NCBI GenBank assembly: GCA_037974665.1 | Contig: CM075770.1 | Location: forward strand, 96,902,850-96,966,849 | Length of the DNA: 64,000 bases | Source: Ehretia macrophylla | Lineage: Eukaryota; Streptophyta; Magnoliopsida; Boraginales; Ehretiaceae | Direction of reading: 5' to 3' | The notes under the pieces: model-generated | Told to the model about the DNA's origin: nothing | Seen by the model: only the letters and a program-made list of their open reading frames with translations | Database searches by the model: none | Made by a program: the position numbers and the translations under genes | Part shown: positions 36,156-49,354 of the stretch, piece by piece | Position numbering within the stretch: the first letter of the stretch is position 1 | Layout of the letters: each line of letters opens with the position of its first letter

Positions 36156-39100
36156 ATGAGGAAAGGTACTAAGAGAAAGGCGACTCACAAAGAGAAAAAA
36201 TCTGCTAAAACCAAAGAGGAGACGCACAGCGAGCCGAACCAAGCCGCTGAGACGAGCCAATCTGCCGAAGAGGAGAGTAACAAAGAGCCGAGCCGGTCTG
36301 CTGCGGAGGAGAATAACACCAAGCCGAGTCAGGCTGCTGCAGAGGAGCCGAACCAGCAAGCTGGCAACCGCCGAGCTAAGCGAGCCAGGGTTGCTAGGCC
36401 GGAGGCTGAGCCTGAGTACTTTGAGGAGAAGCGTAACTTGGTAGGAAAAAATAATTTATGTTTAAGATTTTGTTATTGTTTTCGATAATTAATTTATAGT
36501 GAATTGTGATTAAATTGAGGTAAATTATATAATTGCAAAAAAATGAAATAAATTGATATTTTGATTCGGCTCATGATGCATTAAACATAGAGTGTTTGTT
36601 TATACATGCGGTATTGGTTATATTTACTGTTTTTGCGTTTTTCTCTTTTGGCGGCGCTTTCACAATGTGTGAAGCCATTAAAGGTTTAGGATTTTGCTTC
36701 ATCTTTGAAATTTTAGTTATGGTTCAGTGGTGTAGAATGCCGCTTAACGGACTGAATGTATACAGGCACAAATGAATTCAGGTTATTACTGATAATTTGT
36801 CATTGTTAATGTAGGTACGTATATGTCTGTACATTTGCTTAGTAATGACCGATGGATCGGATATAGGTTGTGTTGAAACTCTGGTACAAGATATCTTGAA
36901 TAAACGAAAACAGAAAGACAAAATGGGAAGAGGAAACTGAGGATGTCATACAGTGTTCAATTGGATGAAGACTTTGTTTATTTACTCTCTTTTGCTCGTC
37001 AAAATATGAAGAGTGATTCTTTCTGAACATAATAAATGGAAAGTTAGAGTTTGGACTTCGTAAAATTCTGTGAAGTTTGAACAAAATGTTGAATGAATAT
37101 TAATTATATAAGATGCTACTGGATTCTAATTTCATTTGTTCTCTGCTATGTTTTGCAGGAAGATCTGTGGAAGGAGGTTTTTCCAGTTGGTACAGAGGTG
37201 AGTTTTGCAGACTTCTACTTTTCTATGAGCCTCGGTTATTGCGTTTTCTAGTTTTGCTCATAATTTCTGATTCTTCTTCTGAGTATCAGTGGGATCAGCT
37301 GGACTTGGTTTATCGATACAAATGGAATTTCCGGAATTTGGAAGTAAGTTGCTTGATACTCATTATAGTAGTTTATGAGGCAACTAGATGATTTCTTATA
37401 ATTACTTTCTTCAGCGATTCGTATGTTTAAAGTTTTGCAAAGCAAATAAGTATTAAATGGATCTTTTAGTAATACAAATGCTTGTGAATTTGCGCACAGG
37501 AAGCGTTTGAAGAAGGCGGAGAATTATATGGAAAGAAGGTTTACCTTTTCAGCTGTACTGAACGTAAGTTGCAGTCGAAACCAAATGGATGGTTTGCCTC
37601 TATGTATTATTTATTTTTTAATCATGGAGCCGTGCTTATGATGTTATTTGAGGTGGTTGAGATGAAGCCTATCTATTTCTGTCTCATTGAAATTGTTTCA
37701 TTTCTTACTTTGCTATGGTTCGAGTTTTTTGGGGTTAAAACTTTATACGCTCGGTTAATTGACTTCTATTGATATAACCTCTTTTCCTGAGGAAAAGATA
37801 AAAGCTTACCTTGTAACTGTTCTCTTTGACATTTTGCAGCACAGTTGGTCTCTCTCCGGGGTGAACAAAGAATGACAATTATTCCTGTTGTGGTTGCTGT
37901 TAGTCCTTAATCCTTTTCCATGTAGAATAGTAGGTTGATTCATTTTATATACATGTGTTGTCGTGAAATTGGTCACTTGTTCATCAATCCAATGTTGTTC
38001 ACTTCTACACTTGAAATGAATTTACTTTTTCTTGCTGCATTGGTAAAGTTTAATTTAATATGCTTTTCTAGTACCAACCATAGCTTTAGTGAGTCCTTCT
38101 GCACTTGGGGAGATGCTATGGGACGTGAACGTCGAGATATGCACTTATCTCCTTTTTTTCTTATTGTTAGTATATTAGAGATTGCGTTCAAGTGCCATAA
38201 GATATGAAATTCAGTTTTTCTTGTCGAAACTTCTCAAGCATAACTATCACTATGGTCTTGAAAAGAGCACTTTTTATGCCAATGACTAACTGTGCTCCTT
38301 ACATTTTGCATTTTCTAAGACTGAATGAGTTAAGATAGTTTCAACTTTCAAGTTCTCAGGATGTTTGTTTTATACCTGTATATCTAGATTGAGAAATTTT
38401 TGGCATATAATGTCTTAAGATGTGTTTGAATGTGTTCTTAAGTCCATCATATTTAAGTCCTTTTGTTGCTTGTCTTATCTTTATCTCTTCCTTTTGAACA
38501 GGTTGTTTCTCCTTTCCCACCCTCTGACAAAATTGGAATCAAATCTGTTCAGAGGGTGGTAGAAGAAATTGTGCCTATGAAGCAGATGAAAATGGATTGG
38601 GTCCCTTACATTCCACTGGAAAATCGGTATCAATCTCCCATCTATTTTTCCACCTCTTTCATAAACTCTGATGCAACAGTTCTCTTGCCATTTCACCATA
38701 GATATGATGAGTCTACAAAATTTTATTTTTCAACAGGGATTCTCAAGTAGAAAGATTTAAGTCCCAAATCTTTATTCTCAGTTGTACACAAAGAAGGTAT
38801 TGGTCCATTTATAATCATTCTCTTGCTTCTTTCTGTATGGCTTTACCTCCATTATAATAAGGTCATACTAATATGTATTGAGAAAGGCCCTGGTTTTGAA
38901 AAAGAACTATAATCTGATTTAGCCTGGCACTTTTCATGGTATATACAACTTGTTTGATAAAGCATTACACTTGGAACCATAGTTTGTAATGTTGCTCCCT
39001 CCATCTACTCTGAATGGCGCCCTTTATGTGTGCGAGATCCCAAGTTGCCAAAATAAAAATATCCTTTTCCATCTTGTCTCTTCATCTTTTGTCTTTAGAG

Positions 39101-42100
39101 GGTTACAGCGTACCTCGATAAATATTTAAACCACTGTATAATATTCTGTGTTGGTTCTAATGATGCTCTTCAAAGTGAAAAGTAGAGTGTCATCTAATAT
39201 CAGTTGTGCCTAAAGATGTGCCAGCTAGCAGTCCTTTAGCTTGTCCTACATGTGTTTACCTATATTGCTTTTATATATATGATGTTAATCTTAAAAATAG
39301 TGTATGTGTTTGTTAGTGTTCCAGTTTACCTTGTGGGTTCTTCTGGCTGATACAAGTATATAGCCTATTGACAACTACATTTCCGTTTTAATTAGATTCT
39401 CTTTGAACACTAAGTCAGGAGATAGTTTGCATCATCGGCTTTAGCTGTTTTCATTTGTTAGAATTGGTAGTTGTTCCTCCTTATCAGTAATCTGGACTAT
39501 TTTGTAGACATGGTCTATATAGGCAATGCTTTGTATCTCTATGAACAACAAGAGAATATCTATACTTTCTTCTTTCCCTGCCAGTATGTGCAACTACTGC
39601 CACTTGTGCCAGTTTTGTGTAATGCTCTGTTTTCCACTGTTGAAGTGGGCCCTAGTCCATCAAATGTTCTTGTTTGGAGAGGAGAGAGGAAAGAAAATGT
39701 CTTTCATAGATGATCTATTTGAAATTCTCTCTCGCAGGGCTGGTTTAAAACATTTGAGGTTAGAGCGCGTGAAGAAGTTTGAATACTGCCTACCTTGTAA
39801 GTATAAATATCTTCTGTTGATTGAGTTTTAAATTTTGTGGAAACTACTATTATTCATGATGTTGATCAGACATGCAACTAATTTGAAGCATGATTTACTT
39901 AAAATGTGAGTAGGGTGAAGTGCACCAGACCCCCCTGTAGTTTGGCATAAGTGCATCGGCGTCCCTTGTGTTTCAAAAACTAGCATAAGTAGTCCCTGTG
40001 TTTTGGTAAAAATCCACACGTGCCCCCTCCGTCCCTTTTCTGTCAAAAGAGCTAACAGAATTTGTAAAAAGACGTAAATGCCCTGAATTTTTTTTCATTT
40101 ATCTCTTTTGTCCTTTTCTCTTTTGTTTAAACTAAAAAAATAAAAGAAAAAGAAATATATATCTATTGTGCTCGTTGATGATGTTATCGGGAACTTTGTC
40201 CATCCTCTTGTGCATTTCTCTAATCTTGACTTCATTCTATTGATAAAAGGAAGAATTCGAAGAGAAGGAAAAGTATCCACCATGTCAAATCCTCCTCCAA
40301 GCTCAAGTACCTCGTTCAACACATCAATGAATTCATCTGCATCTTTGCACTTATTCCCAATTGCTGCCCTTGTGATAATGCTATTTGTTAACAAGTAAAG
40401 ATGTTCTCTAAGATTGATTATATGGTCTGAACATGAAGAAATGGATTGAATAAGATTTTTCATTTCCTCTTCTCTCACTGACTTAAATGACTGGACTCGC
40501 TTGGCGCTGAAAAGCTCCATAACACAAAATTTGCGTATTTGTCTCCAGTAATCACCATATGGAGAGAAGAAAATTCCTGCTCCACCATATGCACCAATGT
40601 CTATAACAAGCTGAACTATACGCCTCTGAGCAGAACTAAGCTCATTGTTCTTCAACACAGCTTTAGCTGCACTTGGTGATGAAATTCTAATCAGTGAACG
40701 CTCACCAACTTTTAGGTGCATGATTGGTCCATGCTGTTTAGTTAGGTCACTCAAAGAACGATGTGGTGAGGATGAAGCTAACATTTGACGCAAATTTCTG
40801 ATAATTGGTAACCTCAAAGGCCCTGGTGGCATTTTCTGGCTGGTGGGGTGAGGGGTGCTGATGGGCTGGGGGTGACAAGTTGGTGGGTGACGGGCTAGGC
40901 TGGGTGGGGTGGGGAGGGGGGGGGGGGGCTGGGTGGGGAAGATGACTATTTTCCTTTTCTTTTTTGTTTCTTTTTTGTGTGTTTTTATTTATTTATTTTT
41001 TGAAAGGGCATTTATGTCCAAAAATCTAATTATTTTACTCACATGTACATTAAAACATTCGCCCATTTACATCTGAAACGCGTGCATGTCAATCTCCATC
41101 AAAACTAATGATTTTTTGAACGGTAGGGGGGTCCTGTGCACTTTTACCAAAACATAAGGATTACTTATGCTAGTTTTTGAAACACAGGGGGCACCGATGC
41201 ACTTATGTCAAACCATAGGGGGTATGGTGCACTTCACCCATGTGAGCAATAAAAAATGTGTCAAAGTGGATTGTCCCACTCTAGCACTTTCATTGTTCAT
41301 ATTGTTTGAGTATTTCATGCTTGGGCAATCATCTAGGTTGCTTTGTCGCCCAACATGTGCTCTCACAGGCATATGTGCTCTCTGAGATTTGGGTAATGAA
41401 TGAACATTTGAGAAGTTGATATTATTACGGTTAAGCCATCAAAATGACTGAAGTGTACTAGGAGGTGTTGACTCTTGTGGACTTCAATTTTTCCATTTCT
41501 ATTTTGGTTTCTTAACATTAATTTGTCTTTTGTGATCAATTATCCATGTATCAGTGAAGAACTATCAACTTTTACCTTCTGAAACCTAGAATTTTAGTTC
41601 TGGACACACAATTGCTTCAAGACAAGTGTGCTGGAGATTTTTTGTTGGATTAACAAATCACTCGTCAGATTAACTTGATGATAGCTTCTTGACATGGATA
41701 GATATCGCTTGACACAGTATTATAGACTTCTAATTAAAGAATTAGCTTTGATGAATCATTTTTTTTTGGGTTCATGACATGGTGAGACCAAAAGAAAAAT
41801 AATTGCTACGGAGATTAGTTTTTCTTTTTTTGGTCGTCTGCTATGAAGATGACTTATATATCCATATCTTGATCATTCTTCAATGTGTTTGCTTGGCCGA
41901 ATAATTGATAATAACTTATAAGCATGAACTTCTGCAATTTTATAAGACAACTGAAGAAATAGAGAGCTTGAGAGAGAAATTGAGATAGAAAAATTATGAT
42001 TCTTATTTCTGAATGAATGATCAGTACATTTACAAGTATATATAGCTGTAGCTGCTAACTACTTGTTACTAATTACTTGACTGTCAAGTTAGATATGTAA

Positions 42101-45100
42101 TTAATTTTGACCAGTCCTTTTTAACTGACAGCTGGCTATTCTTGTTGAGTCAGTCTGTATACTACTTTTAATCTAAGATAATAGACTGACTACTATCCTT
42201 GTCATCTCCCCTGAAACTGATGCAGGCCTTTGCCAAAGGCAGTTTGTCTTTGAGTCTGAAAAAGTTTGCTTTAGAGAGAGTCTTTGTGAAAAGATCTGCA
42301 ATCTGTTCAACTGTAGGGATATAGGTAACCTTGAGAGCATTAATCACCACCTGATCTCTGAGGAAGTGGTAGTCAATATCAATATGTTTTGTTCTGCCAT
42401 AGTGGACTAGAATTGCTGCCAATGCTAAGGCTGACTGGTTATCACAGTAGAGTGTTGGTGTAGGATGAGGGAGATGTAGATCTCTTAAGAGATAGGTTAA
42501 CCACATGATTTCTGTAGTAGTATAGGCCATGGCTCTATACTCAGCTTCTGTGGAAAATCTAGCCACAGTGGGCTGCTTTTTAGAGCACCATGAAATCAAG
42601 TTATGGCTCAAATAAACACAATACCCTGTTGTCGACTTCCTGTCACTAACATCACTTGCCCAATCTGAGTTTGAGAAGACAATTAGGGTGAGTTTACCAG
42701 GAATGAATTTGAGACCTTGATCAAGAATAGCTTTAACATATCTGAGGGTCTTTTTGAGGAAGAGGAAGTCAGATTTTGTAGGGTGATGCATATAACTGCA
42801 AATTGGAGATTTGGCCTGGTAAGTGTTAGCTACTACAGGGCTCTCACTATACTTCTGTACTATGATGGATTAGAATAAGGTTGCAGAGTGGCTGCAGTTT
42901 GATTGTGTGGCTTGGAAAAAGTAGGAGTAGGTAAGGGATTACAGTCTAGCATACCTGCTCTTTTGAGCAAATCATAGGCATATTGCTGTTGATGAATTGG
43001 AAGCTGAGTAGGAGAGGACTGCACTTGAATGCCTAGGAAATAGGAAAGTGGTCCAAGGTCTTTCATTGCAAACTGGTTACTCATAGTAGAGATTAAGGTA
43101 GATATAGCAGCAGAGTTGTTCCAGTGATGACTATGTCATCAACATAGACCAGAATAATGATTGTGGTAGTAGAGTTATGAGAAACAAAGAGTGAGGTATC
43201 AGCTTTGCTACAGATAAAACCTTGGTTTTGAAGGAAACTAGAAAGCAACTGGTACCAAGCTCTTGGTTCCTGTTTTAGACCATAAAGGGATTTTTGTAAC
43301 TTACAAACATAGGAACGGTGGGAAGGGTCTATAAAGCCTTGGGGTTGACTCATATAGACCTTTTCATGGAGTGTGCCATAGAGGAAGGCATTTGAGACAT
43401 CTAGCTGTCTTAGAGGCCACTTAAATTGAACTACTATTGTGAGGACAATTCTGATTGTTTGGGCTTTTACTATAGGACTGAAAGTCTCATTGTAGTCAAG
43501 ACCATGTTCTTGATGGTAGCCCTTGGCCACTAGCCTGGCCTTGTACCTAACAATAGTGCCATCTGCATGTCTTTTTATTCTGTAGACCCACTTACATCCT
43601 ATTGGATTTCTGTTTGGGGGTAAGGGAACAAGAGTCCAGGTTTGTTGTCAAGACCCAAACACTATGACTGGCTGCTTCTCTGTATGAGTAGGGTTCATGA
43701 GTTGGGGAATTGGTAGTTAGTGTATTAAGCTTGTATAGGGGGGAAGGTAGGCAGCCAGTTTTGGACCTTGTGAGCATGGGATGCAGGGTGGAATTCTGAG
43801 GTTTTGCAGGTAGAGAATGTGACTGAGTAGTAGAAAAAGGAGACTGATGTGAATGTTGGGAACTATTAGCTGTCTGAGTAGAATGTGACTGAGTAGTAGA
43901 AGGAGATTGATGTGAATGTTGTGACTAAATAGAATGTGCAAATTGTGTTTAATTAACTTTAATGAGATAATTATTTTAGTATTATATTTATTTAAAATTA
44001 TACCTTTGCATTTAATTGTTAGTTTTCACTAATTTCAATTATTGAGTAAGTAGCTCCAAGCCCAGAGGTAATTTCAATTTTATTTTATTTAATTATTTGG
44101 CACAAATGATTATCTTATTTAAACCATTTCTAGTGCACGTTCATCGAGAGAATTTCATTTATTGCATTTCGAGAAGGTCTTGAGTGAATAGTGAATGCAA
44201 ATGAATAGTAACTAATGTAGAAATTTTATTTGGGCGATTAGGTGAACTAGATTAGTTTTGGGCCATTAATTATCACCTAAACTAATTAATTTAAACCCAA
44301 TAGCAAAGCCCAACCCAAGTTAAATCCTAAATAAACTAATATATAGTCTTATATATACAAAATGAAGCCAAAAAAATCTAAGGAAAAGAAAAGTGTTGGC
44401 TGGCCAAGGGAAAGAAAGAGGAAAGGTGAGGAAGCTTCTAGGTCTTGCATTTTGGAGGTGATCTTGAGCTAATCCAGGAGGTTTTGAGGTGGCTTGAGCT
44501 TGTTTCTTGCTTCCTTAGGTGAGGGAATTCATTCTTGGTTGCATACTTTGATTGTATTTTGCTATGTAAACTTATGCTATAGTGTGAATGATGATCATAT
44601 GGCTTATAATCCTTGCTTAGTTGATGATCTAGTGAGTAAAAGGTTGTGTTAGCATTCTAATGCTTGTGTTGCAAAGTTTAGCATGTTAGTTTAGTTGTAG
44701 TTGAAGATTGGTAGCATGTGTTTAGTGTTGAAGCTCTAATGTTTGATTAAATGTCTAAGAGAACATATTTGCACTATATTATTATTTTATAATGGTCAAA
44801 GCAAGTTATACAAGCTAAATCTACAAGATAACATATAAATGCATGCATGTGTGTGTGGTTTGGAGGCTGCCAGCGCTGGCAGTGGGCTGCCGACGCCAGA
44901 TGCGGCTGGTCGGCGTGCTGCAGCCACCGGTTGTGGTGGCTACCATTGCCATACCCCCTCCCCTTTTGTCCCGTGCGTGTTTGATGTTAGATAAATTAGT
45001 CTAGTGTAGTTTGCATGTTAGTATACAAGTTAAATGTGGATTCTTGAAAAAGAGTTGAATTGAATGCAAGATTAGCTTGTGTGTATAGTTAAGTTGTCAC

Positions 45101-48100
45101 ATGGTATATTAATGACTATTGAATTATAGTTGCGTTCATATAGCAAAGATTGTCACCTACGTGGAAACTTGTGCTAATTCATTGAGTTAGAACATGACTT
45201 AATGTCATATTACTTGCTTTTGCTTATAGGAGTGCTAATTAAACTATATTAATAGTGTGTTACGAACAAGAGAATTCATTGGTTAGAGTGTCCTTTAGCT
45301 AGTTTAAGTGCAAGCACAATAATTCAAGCTTAGGAGAATGAAGTCAAGCTTTTCAACTAAATTGTAAGATTAAAGACCTAGTTGAAGTTGTCTAGTTGTT
45401 AAACTTGACAAGTTAAGTGTAAACATTGCCATAAAGTAAATTAACATGTGTTTAGAGACATAAGCATGCTAGGGTTATCCTCAAGTGAGTTTGCAAGTTA
45501 TGAGTCTTCAAAGCATGCCATATTGTTTTATTGAAAAGTAGAGCATGTTTAGTGTTATAATGCATGTTAATGTATATATATGCATGAGGGTGGCCTCTTT
45601 TGTCACTCCTCATTTACGTGCCATTTCATGTTTGCATGTTGAAAGTGCTACAACGTGAATACGTGGCTACGCGTTACATGCTATCAAGCGAAACTAACAA
45701 TACTAACTAAGCGTAAGCGTAGCGAAGGTTGCAACCTTAAGCGTTCGGCGCGGATGTGATGATCATTCACTGGGCGACAGCGGGCTTGCCAGTAGGCGCT
45801 AGTCTTCCGCGACTATTCCCTCGCTGCATGGACAGAGCGTTCCATGGGCGTTGGGTCATAGGATTCGGGGTACATCCGGAGTATACCTATTGGAGAGATA
45901 AGGGATACCGGCAAGCGAAGCGTCAAGAGATGAAAAGAGGTGTAGTGGAAGAGAAGAGAAGTGAACCCGCATGGACGGAGCGTTCCGTGGGGTTAGCGAT
46001 ATCCTTTTTATACATGTTTATTTAGCGTTAATGTTAATTACTTCAAGCCTATCACGTCTAGTGTTGTATTCTCGCGTTTCAAGCTTATCATGTACATGCT
46101 ATATTCCAAGTTCCTTTAAAGTGTTATTTAGCGCTTGACGTGATTATTACTTTCTAGTGTATTATACATAATGTTATATTCTCACGTTCTTGTGTACTTT
46201 AGTTAGTGATATATGAATGCCTTATATGCATTGTACGAAAACCATTTTCAAAAACCTCCCTGGTTTTACCCTTTCTCACTGAGCATAAGTGTTTGCTCAC
46301 CCTCTTATCTAACATTTTTCAGGCGAAGCGGGTTCTGCTTCTCCTGAAGTAGTGCCAGAAGCTCGAGAGACCCCCGACTGTTCCTAGCTTGAGGTGGTTC
46401 TAGCTTATGTGAATATGTAGATGTATATGTATTCTTTTTAAGGCCTGTGAGCCTTGTGTATATTTGATGTATGTAAAGAATGTAATTAAGTTAAGGGCTC
46501 ATCTAGAACAGAGACGTGTAAAAGTTTAAAGAATTGTCTTAGGTTGTTGATACCTAACTTATGATGCATATAGATCTATTTTGCCAAGAAAAGGAAACTA
46601 AATCTATTTTTTGAACTAAATGTGGACTATATTTATATATATGGTGGTTCTTGTGTGATGATTCTTCGGCGTACAGGTTTTGGATTGGCCTAGGTACGGG
46701 GAAAACTTTGTCCCTTTTTTCCCGTTTTCCGTGCCCAAGGTTAGGGACGGGTTAATGTTAGTGAAGAAAGTAGGGGTCCTGGTTCCGTGATGGATCGGGG
46801 CGTGAGAGATGCAGTTGATGTAGAGATTGGGGATAGAGCCCCTTGTCACAGGGGCCTTGAACATAAGGTGGTGGGTAGCATTGTGCCAAATTTGCACCTC
46901 TTTGTCAGTGAAAACAATAACACAATTATTATCTTTTGTAAGTTGATATACGGATAGGAGTTTAGTAGAAATTTGAGGTACAAATAATACATTAGAAGGC
47001 TGAAGTGAGGAGATGGGAGTGTAGAGTGTATCAGAACCTATGCTTTGGATTGGGAGGGCATGCCCGTTGCCAACAGAGACAGAATCTTGTCCAGTGTATG
47101 GCTGCTGAGTGTGAAACTAGGTAGGGTCATTAGTGACATAGGCATTAGCCCCTGAATCTAGGTACCATGGATAAGAAGTATCTGTAGAAGTGCCTGCTTG
47201 AGCTGTGTAGGCTTGCTTCTCAGATTTAGGAGGAACAACATAGATTGTGCTATCAAATTTGTGCCAACATTCTAAGGCTGAATGATTCTTTTTGCCATAG
47301 ATTTGACAGTATAGGGACTGTTCAGCAATGTTGTAAATGGAGTAAGAAGTGGCTTGAGATTGAGAAGATGACTGGGGGTTTGTGTTGCCTCTGCCTGATC
47401 CCCTTTGGCCTCTACCACCTCTATTTTGAGACTGTCTACCTCTGCCTCTATTAGAATTTCCTCTGCCACCACCCTTGTTAACATGCAGTGCAGTGTGGAC
47501 TTGTGAAGAAGCAGAATCTGAGAGTATCAGTTTGTTTGAGAGATGAAGGTTCAGTTCTTCAAAGAGAAGATGACTGAATAGGGTAGGTAAGGGCAAAGGT
47601 TGAGATTTGAGTCTAACTGAGGACTTGAAAGAGTCATACTCAGGAGGTAGACCTTTGAGAACTGTAAATGTTATGTCAACATCTTTCATTGGTTTTCCAG
47701 CAGCTGCTAATTGCTCAGTAAGAGTTTTGATTGTGTCTAGGTAAGATTGCATAGCGCTTTCTCCTTTCTGAAGAGTGTATAGTTGCATCTTCAGTTGATA
47801 GGTATAGGAAATGCTTATAGATTTGAATCTTTGTTCCAGAGTCTGCCATAGAACAGCTGAGGTTGTGAGATGATGAACAAGAGGTAAGATGTGTGGAGTA
47901 ATAGCTGCAAAAAGGCATGATCTGAGATGAGTATCCACAGTATTCCACTTAGTATAAGTAGGATTTGTGGAGGATTTGCCTTGTTCATCAGTGATCAGAG
48001 GTGTTGGACATTGTTTTGAGCCAGACACTTGATCAAACATGTGATAGCCTTGAAATACAGTCTGAATTTGTGTTCTCCAAATTCTGTAGTTTGTGTTATC

Positions 48101-49289
48101 TAGTTTGATGTGTACTAGTGAGTTGAGATTCTGAAGTAGTAGCTTGAGTTCTGGAGGAAGCTCAAAGTCAGCCATTAATGGTGGTTAGGGTTTGCAATTT
48201 GAGAAATTAGGGTTTTGATGAGGAGAAGAGATAATTCTACTAGGAAAAGTAGCAGAGAAGACTCGAGTAGTAGATTGCAAGCTTCGCACGAAGCTTTAAT
48301 GGAGATCGAAGGTGTTTTAATGGAGATCGAAGGTGCTTTAATGGAGATCTCTCACCTTCGAAAAAATTTCAGGTCCATAGGAGGGCTCTATGATACCATG
48401 AAGAAATAGAGAGCTACAGAGAGAAATTGAGATAGAAAAATTATGATTCTTATTTCTGAATGAATGATCAGTACATTTACAAGTAAACATAGCTGCAACT
48501 GCTAACTACTTGACTGTCAAGTTAGATATGTAACTAACTTTGACCAGTCCTTTCTAACTGACAACTGGCTATTCTTGTTGAGTCAGTCTGTATACTACTA
48601 TTATTTACATTGTCAACAACACTCTTTCTGATTGAGCTTTAACTACAGAGTTGCTCGTAACTCTTCATATATTTCAAAACTCATTAAAGATTAATGTTTC
48701 TTTGAGTTTAGGTATGATATTGTTGAATTGCATACTTCAAGTTTGGGGGCACTGGAACTGCAATCATTCACACATTGTTATTATCAATTTCTCACAGTTG
48801 ACAGATTTGCTAGTTTCCTGGACCATTTGTGATTCTTGATTCTTTTAAATTTTTTATATTTTTCTCATTTGGACCATGTGCAATTGTTGAATATGGTATT
48901 GAGTCATAATTCGAGGCTTTATTTGGAGTCATGACAGATAACTTTTATTTGTGCTTCTCTTGTTTTTATATCCTGGTTCATGCTTTATCTTCCATTAGAA
49001 TGTTGGCTAAAAGAAATCTAGTGGTCTAAGTTTATCTCATCCTCGGTGGTAATTGAGTAGTGGAGCAGTTTACTGGTGCAGTTTTGCAATTATCATAGTT
49101 CTGGCAAATTAAATTTTTATGGGACGCGCTGCGTAGAGGAATTGTGACAAAATTATCTTTGGGCAGATTTCTACCATCCTTTCAAGGAAGATAAATTTGA
49201 GCAAAGCACTGATGTCGAGATTATATTCCCTGCGGAACCGCCAGTAAGATTCTTCGTGTTGTTGGTGACTGAGCTTATTCATTTGCTGA

Positions 49290-49354
<65 letters not shown>

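Larger units (their letters stand above)
39913..41239 (-). mobile_element. Pack-MULE carrying a P450 fragment (1.33 kb)
   Basis: Inverted ends of at least 110 bp: left GGGTGAAGTGCACCAGACCC, inverted right GGGTGAAGTGCACCATACCC, both continuing with CATAAGTGCATCGG and TTTCAAAAACTAGCATAAGTA. The flanks are ATGTGAGTA (39904-39912) and ATGTGAGCA (41240-41248), 8 of 9 bases, the size typical for Mutator-like elements. No transposase is present; the interior is a captured piece of a CYP71-like gene in minus orientation plus G-rich DNA. It lies in HIT4 intron 8. Confidence 0.9.
41952..48615 (-). mobile_element. Copia retrotransposon (Ale/Retrofit-like), TSD ACAAC, integrase missing
   Basis: A minus-strand element bounded by short LTRs. 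ACAAC flanks it on both sides (41947-41951 and 48616-48620). Order on the minus strand: 5' LTR 48399-48615, a tRNA-Met-type primer-binding site (TGGTATCATAGAGCC, 48384-48398), gag/protease frame, GAG-pre-integrase stretch, then an insertion of a long LTR (43920-46808), integrase-RT linker, reverse transcriptase, RNase H, and the 3' LTR 41952-42176. The whole lies in HIT4 intron 8. The short (about 220-bp) LTRs and YVDDIVITG active-site text fit the Ale/Retrofit lineage. Frame breaks and the absent integrase core make it non-autonomous. Confidence 0.9.

Noticed and set aside
40842-40930. Possible P450 membrane anchor upstream of the fragment
   Set aside because: The G-rich DNA before the P-P-G-P start does not encode a hydrophobic anchor in any frame.
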